DNA from: Brevipalpus yothersi
Lineage: Eukaryota; Arthropoda; Arachnida; Trombidiformes; Tenuipalpidae
Assembly: GCA_003956705.1 (NCBI GenBank)
Contig: QZCP01000215.1
Location: 6,043 to 70,042, forward strand
Length of the DNA: 64,000 nucleotides
Direction: 5' to 3'
A program made the translations under genes and the position numbers. Positions 57,748 to 64,000 of the stretch are shown in pieces (position 1 is the first letter of the stretch; every line of letters begins with the position of its first letter). Below the pieces are notes generated by a model. It saw nothing but the letters and a program-made list of their open reading frames with translations, did not search any database and had not been told where the DNA came from.

Positions 57748-59633
57748 AGAAATAAATTTCGAAGCAACCTTACAAGCATCGTCCGATTGATGCTGAGCTA
57801 TGGAGGTAATGTTGTGCAAATAACATCGAAATGGTCATGTTGAAAGAGAGTCATTGGAGTTTGTGGAAAGAGAGAGAGAAGAAAAAGTTAGCAGACCAAT
57901 GATTATTGTAGATAGGATCAGAGGATGCAAGTTTTATTCTTCATTCTTCACCAATATCATCAATTTCAGCCATTGTTAAGCTGAGCATAAAGTTGATAGC
58001 CAAATCGAATGACCATGGAACTTTTTGGGTGAATGAATATCGGTGGAACGATTAAGGAGCCTCCAGTTTTATAGAGACTGGCCAAATTGCAAGGAGATCT
58101 ATTTTTAAGGGAGACATAGAGAGAAGAAAAGAGAGGAAAAGGATTTTAAATGGCTTGGGTGGATCGTCAGTTTGAGTAGATAATCGTAGGAATCGAGAGA
58201 GGGAATCCTTTCAATGTTTCCTTCAAATCTGGAAGCTTCTCATCAAGCAGAATTCTTATACCGTCATCAGAACAATTACTCATTTCCAGTGTCATTTTCT
58301 GGTGGTTTTGGGATGTTAAGATGTCAGTTGGACCAGAGGAGGGCTGAAGAAAGACTCTCACCGGCATCAGAAGATATATTAGAAATTGGAAATCCTTTCA
58401 TGTTATCGAACAATAATCATTTTTATTGGAAAATATGAGAAAAATCTACTTTCTCATCTTATAATCCTGCAGCACATAAGGCACCTCGAGAAAATGTGAG
58501 TGTAATTAGACATGTAGGGTGCATGCTTCATGGCGAAATTCCGGCTAACAATTCGCTTATAAGCCCTTATTGATATAATTAGGATAAGAATGATTTATAC
58601 AGTTCGAGAGTTCCAATTATTATCTACACAATGATGAGTTTATAATGCATTTGGGTTACATATACCTTGAAGGGCGATGAGAGCAATTTTTTCCACCATA
58701 TTTACTCAATCACATGTTTTTTCTCACACCATTAGAATGAAGATATGGTTTGTTTGGAGGTAATCGAGAATCGTGAATTGCTGGGAATGTGAAGAAATTG
58801 ATTGTCTAATAAATTTTCTGCTGAATTAGGTTTGTAGGCAGTTTCTGTTATTTTTTCAGGGGAATCGGTATCAGATGAAAGCGAGAGAAATGATCACTCA
58901 AGAGTGATGGTTGCTCTTTATATGTGAATCGGCGATTCATTCAATCTAACTTTCTGCTCAATAAATTTGGAAACTCATCTTTTCTCCTCCAAAATACTAG
59001 TCCAGTAGATAAATTTACTGAGCTTATAGCGTACAACTTTATTTTGGGATATATTCTAGATGGATTTTGGTTTTTCTCATCATGTAAAGTTATGATGAAT
59101 CCTGTGCACTGGTCAGACTATTCTTTTCAAAGTTTCATCTAATAATCTTGAATAAGGAATCAATGGTAATCTATTCAAGAATCTGGTTGAGAGAAAAACC
59201 TTGGTTATCTAAGAAGAAATCTTCCTATAAAGAGAATCATGATTGTGTGTCGTGGAACATTCATATGCATACACCCAATAATATTGATATATATTCATGG
59301 TCACTCAAGGTCTAGTCTAACTTGTCCGATCTAGACTAGATGCTTTGGAACACACTCAAAGAGTAACTCCACCTTTCTTACAAGGTTTTCTGATGAAAAA
59401 CTCGCCAAATCAATTATCTATGAAATGGTATTCGTTCCATATTTGGACAAAGTTTACATGACAAGCCTCTCTCTCTCCCTATTTAGATGGATATCTTTCA
59501 CCAAAATGAAGTCACACTATCGAAATGATCCTCTCAGAACAATTCTAACATGGCATATGATGGCATATGTCTCATTTTCTCCACTTTGACATTTCATTCT
59601 AAGCTTAGATTCACTTCCTCTGATGAAACTTGA

Positions 59634-59712
<79 letters not shown>

Positions 59713-59902
59713 NNNNNNNNNNNNNNNNNNNNNNNNNNNNNNNNNNNNNNNNNNNNNNNNNNNNNNNNNNNNNNNNNNNNNNNNNNNNNNNNNNNNNNNN
59801 NNNNNNNNNNNNNNNNNNNNNNNNNNNNNNNNNNNNNNNNNNNNNNNNNNNNNNNNNNNNNNNNNNNNNNNNNNNNNNNNNNNNNNNNNNNNNNNNNNNN
59901 NN

Positions 59903-59946
<44 letters not shown>
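59634..59946 (+). repeat. (GA)n array interrupted by a 190-base assembly gap
   Basis: GA units at 59634-59712 and 59903-59946 border the undetermined bases 59713-59902. The gap lies inside a GA array. Confidence 0.92.
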
Positions 59947-59948
<2 letters not shown>

Positions 59949-62900
59949 TTTTGACTTTTGTTGTTGTAAGAATGCAATCGGTCTTCTAAGCAAGAAATAG
60001 TTGTTTCCAAAATAAATATTTAATATGATCATAAATATTTAAATATGGAAGAGAATGATAAATGATGTCCAATGTTATTCCTGATACATTAACATTGGAC
60101 TCCCATCTCGTTAGTCATATTGAATTTGTTCACTCTGGTTGAAGTGATTCAAATGAATGCTGAGTGAGTGATCACCAACCACTTCCTCGACTAATTGTTT
60201 CTAAGATCTCTGGACGATAATTTGTTTTTCTCTCTCTCTCTTTCTTTCCTTCCTTCTTTCTCATACACTGTTGATTCTTTCTTTTTCAATCTATCTTTGC
60301 TTTGCTTTCGAAATACAATGTACACACAATATCGATGGAATTTAGGTGCCAAAAAAACATCCACAAGTAATAGGAATACTTACATCATCAGACTTGTATG
60401 CGAAAAAAAACTAGTGTACTCTTTATTCCCACTTATTTGTGTATGTATTAATGCTTACCAAAATCAAATTTAGCCAACAAATAACAGAGGTTTCCAAAAC
60501 AGAATGAGAAGACAAGATGTTTGTCATTCTTACCCACCTACATGTTAGATTTATTTTTTCTCCTCTCATCACAGTCATCTGAGTGAGCTTTGTAAGTCTG
60601 TATCTGTGGGTATGAAAAGATTTTCTATTGAAAGATACCAATAAAGAAAGCGAGACAAATAACTGGGCTTAACTGGTGGATGAACACTGTGAGATTCATG
60701 TCATTCTACTTTGGCAATATTCTTTTTCACTGTGAACACTTTGATGGAAGGTGTTCACATGATGATGATCAGAATATATGTTGCAAAAACTCGGTTGGAT
60801 ATACGAGTATATTTGTTCCACCCATTCTGAGTAAGAACCAAAAGCATATCATACTGCTTATCATTGAAATTCTGATAAAAAAAAGAAAATTGAAAAAAAG
60901 AAACAAGAGAGAAAGAAAAGAATTTAGGGTTGTGAAATCCTGGTAACCCCAGTGGAAAGACATCTCAAATAGTATGAGAAAAGTTTGAATTAATGTGGAA
61001 ATCTAGTTCCACAGATTGTGAAATCATTCTTTTCTCTCTTGCTGTGATTGAAGATTCTTTCAATCTTAAGAATGGAAGTACTAAATTTGAATTTTCACCA
61101 CTATACGAGATTCCATTTTTACCCAATCGATCACACTTCATGACAGCTCATCATTGAAAAACAAATAAGAGCTCAAATAGTCCAGATTCCTTTCTGATAC
61201 AAAAGTTTCCACACCAACAATGGAAACACTTATGAGACTTCCTCCTCTGATGTTCATCATGTCAATGAGAAACTTTTTTTTCATACACCTTGAAGAGTTT
61301 CAACCTTCCACTGGTATTGAAAAAGCTTTGTAAACAGAAACTTTTCAAAGATGACCCAACGAGTATAGATTTTCCTCTTTCTATCCTTCAGGATCCAGAT
61401 CTGTGAGTGTTTTTTTCAGAGTTAGATGAAATCTGAGAACAATTCTTCCATGAATTACAGGAAGAGGACGTTGGAATTTATCATTCTATGCGTGTACTCA
61501 TGAGCTAGACTCTTTTTTACCTGATGCATGATGCTAATTTCTGAGCTAAAATCTGAAATTTGATCTATTTTTCTCGAATAGAGGTCAAAATCCAAACAAA
61601 TCCTCCTAGTAAGAAGTAAGTTTATGATTTTGTATTCCTCTTCTGGTCTAATCTTCTTTGTCATATCTGTACGAGCTCCATATTTTTAGATTCCTCGTAG
61701 GTCAACTTCCGAGTATTTCCATGGAAAATTCGCTGGAAATCCGAATTACACTGAGCTTTTCTTAGAAACTTTGATTTCCTCAGTGATGGGAAAAGGATAG
61801 AGTAGTTCACTTCAAGGCATGAAAGACTATGCTCGCGTTTAGTTCAGTCCCAATATTTACCGATTAGATGTCATTCATGCTCTTTAAACATCAAATAATT
61901 GAAATTCGAATGAGCTTTGTTAAACTTTTGAACAATCTAATTCTATCTGAGAATGTAAAGAGTATCCGATTTGATTGAATTGGAGGCACTAACAAATGAA
62001 TTCTATTTTAGCTAAATAGCCTCACTTGCCTAATTTTTACACAACTGTTGCACTCTTCTTTCGAAATTCTCAAAGTAAATAAAATGATTTTGGGATTTAT
62101 TTATTCCAAATGGTGAGAATGCTAATCAAAGTCCAATCAAGATGATTGAAGAGCTTTCTCTTCAAAATTTCTGATTCCCTCATGGGTTTTTAGAAAATTT
62201 TCAAGTAATATCAAATTTACAAATCAAAAGAAGCTATTCTCCTGCGCGTTCATTAGTAATAGGATAATCTATGGATACCAGAGGGAAATTGGTATAGCAG
62301 TATTTGATCTTCTTCGGAATGATTAAAAACCAAATTCAATAGAAGACTTCATCCAATTAGAAACTCTAGTCCAAATTTTGAACTCAATTGGATATGAAGC
62401 TTGAAATTACTTCCGATTGAATAATAATACAATCGAGGTCTTGGGTCATCATTGTGAATTAGTTTCATTGGCTATTCATTCCATGAATACTAGAGACTGT
62501 GGATATTTTTGGTAAAAATTTATTGCATCATAAGTCTTTTATCCCTAAGAAATAAGCCTCATTCTATAATCTGTTGCCAAAATCATTTCTTTTCGCACCT
62601 TCTCTTATTCATTTTCCTAAAATCCATCACAAATGACATTTTCATTAAAACATCACACTTTAGTACACTCCTCCAATACGCTAAAATAATCGAATTACCC
62701 GAGCCATCAGATGATTAGAGCTTAGAGGAAAAAAAGAGCTCCACAGAATTGGCTAAACTGAAGATGTGTATATCTTCTGGTATTATCCACGATTTTCTCT
62801 TTAACTAGAGGCATTTTTCGTTACCATTTGGGTGCTCACTTTCTCTCCATCTTTCTCTTCAATTGATCGACTTATTCAATTACACGTCACCTTGGTTGAT

Positions 62901-63807
62901 CTATACCGGACCTCAAGAAGATCATCTTGCTTTTTTTCCGAAGTAGCAAGCCCATAACATAGGACCAAAGAAGCCAAACATAAGTGAATATAAGCATTTT
63001 AAGGGTTGATTTTATTTTTTTTTCCGCCAAAGGAATTCACGAAACTTGAAGTTCAACAGTAGAGAGAAAAGAGTGTGGATTCTTTTTCCAGTTGACAGGA
63101 AAGAGGAAAAAAAACAGTTGTTATTGGTGTTTGGCTTCTTCCTTTCAATCACGATTTCTATCAGAGAAGAGAGAGAGAGTGAAAAATTTTGTCGAAAATA
63201 GCTTGAGGCTTCAAAGGTCACATACTCTATTTTATGTGTATACCGTGAATGCCAGTGAGAAAGGAGAATCAATCGATGGATTATCAAATCTGTTCAAATT
63301 GTGAAGAGAAGATTCTTTCCTCCTGTAACCTAAATTTTCATACAATTTTCACAACTTTAGTTTTACTCTTCGTGTGAGTAGTGTGCGGGGTCTCAGGAGA
63401 AACGAGTGATCTTCAAAGATTCTCGAAGAGATGACAAAATTATGAGAGCATAAGGAAAAGCCCTTGAAGATAAAATGTTCCTCTCCCTCTTCCTTTCTTT
63501 TCCTCTCTTACATGATTACACTCACGTTGATAATCATTAAGAATTTTTTCACACCAAAAGATCTGATTTCTATGGCCTCTTCTTTTTTCCTTCTCACTTT
63601 GCTCTTTTCTACTTGTTCAAAATATATATCATTTTTTTTGCCAGAATTTTTCCCAGAAGCTATGATAGAAAAAGGTTCATATCAATTGGACAAAAGGGAA
63701 CCTTACAAAAGGGTATGATATGAGAACGGAAGCTTTCTCTCACAGAATGATCCACAAAATATGTTTTTCCCTGGTTTTTGAAGCTTTTGAAATAGAGCAA
63801 TAGAGCA

Positions 63808-63864
<57 letters not shown>

Positions 63865-63885
63865 AAAATTAGCATGATAACTCTG

Positions 63886-63933
<48 letters not shown>
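63808..63933 (+). repeat. Inverted pair of (GA)n and (TC)n arrays
   Basis: A GA array at 63808-63859 (one T at 63821) is followed after 31 bases by a TC array at 63891-63933. The two arms are complementary and could fold back over about 40 bp. Confidence 0.92.
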
Positions 63934-63935
<2 letters not shown>

Positions 63936-64000
63936 ATGCAACCGAGCAGAGAAAATCGTTTCTACTCAAGAGCTTCAATGATTTTATCGAAGCCTTTTGG

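Larger units (their letters stand above)
53981..64000. other. Right flank without a supported gene
   Basis: 10 kb of AT-rich DNA with GA/CT arrays, an assembly gap and many short open frames on both strands that resemble no protein family. It may be more of the GPCR intron or intergenic. Confidence 0.5.

Noticed and set aside
58167..58438. Two overlapping frames on opposite strands at 58.2-58.4 kb
   Set aside because: Neither resembles a known family and they are short; the mutual overlap is expected from codon complementarity.
1..64000. Bacterial-type features: operons, ribosome binding sites, CRISPR arrays
   Set aside because: The window is eukaryotic. Tandem repeats here are dinucleotide arrays without spacers, and no rRNA or tRNA gene was recognisable by eye.

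Overview
The window is eukaryotic and almost certainly from an arthropod. It is AT-rich and dominated by introns and intergenic DNA. Very long (GA)n/(CT)n microsatellites are scattered through it, and there are three assembly gaps (14161-14752, 36090-36438, 59713-59902). The main gene belongs to the Sidestep family, known from arthropods, and a downstream exon looks like an arthropod myosuppressin-type peptide receptor. I cannot name the species; a chelicerate such as a mite is a guess.

Layout. Thirteen coding exons on the + strand (about 1210 to 40321) form one gene whose splice phases agree from end to end. They encode at least 982 residues: five immunoglobulin domains, one fibronectin type III domain, one membrane helix and a cytoplasmic tail of about 200 residues. 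The signal-peptide exon appears to lie upstream of the window. Intron 1 (16.0 kb) carries a complete Tc1/mariner-type DD35E transposon (2449-4020) with perfect 63-bp inverted repeats, a TA target duplication and an apparently intact transposase gene with a 55-bp intron. It also carries an unexplained coding-like patch at 11.6-12.5 kb.

On the - strand, convergent with the Sidestep-like gene, 42731-42003 encodes a secreted PDGF/VEGF-type cystine-knot protein of 242 residues in a single open frame. At 45233-45501 (+) is the first coding exon of a class A peptide GPCR, most like myosuppressin receptors; its other exons are not visible here. At 49329-53975, on the - strand, is a full-length Ty1/copia retrotransposon with 303-bp LTRs that look identical, a GAGAT target duplication, a half-tRNA primer site and an unbroken 1295-residue gag-pol frame, which points to a very recent insertion. 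The rest (54-64 kb) has no gene I can support.

Together, the three host genes are all cell-surface or secreted signalling genes: an axon-guidance type adhesion receptor, a growth factor and a neuropeptide receptor. They need not act together. The clearest unusual signals are the serine-rich insertion inside the first Ig domain of the Sidestep-like protein, the two apparently young mobile elements, and the association of GA/CT arrays with a transposon and with two of the three assembly gaps.
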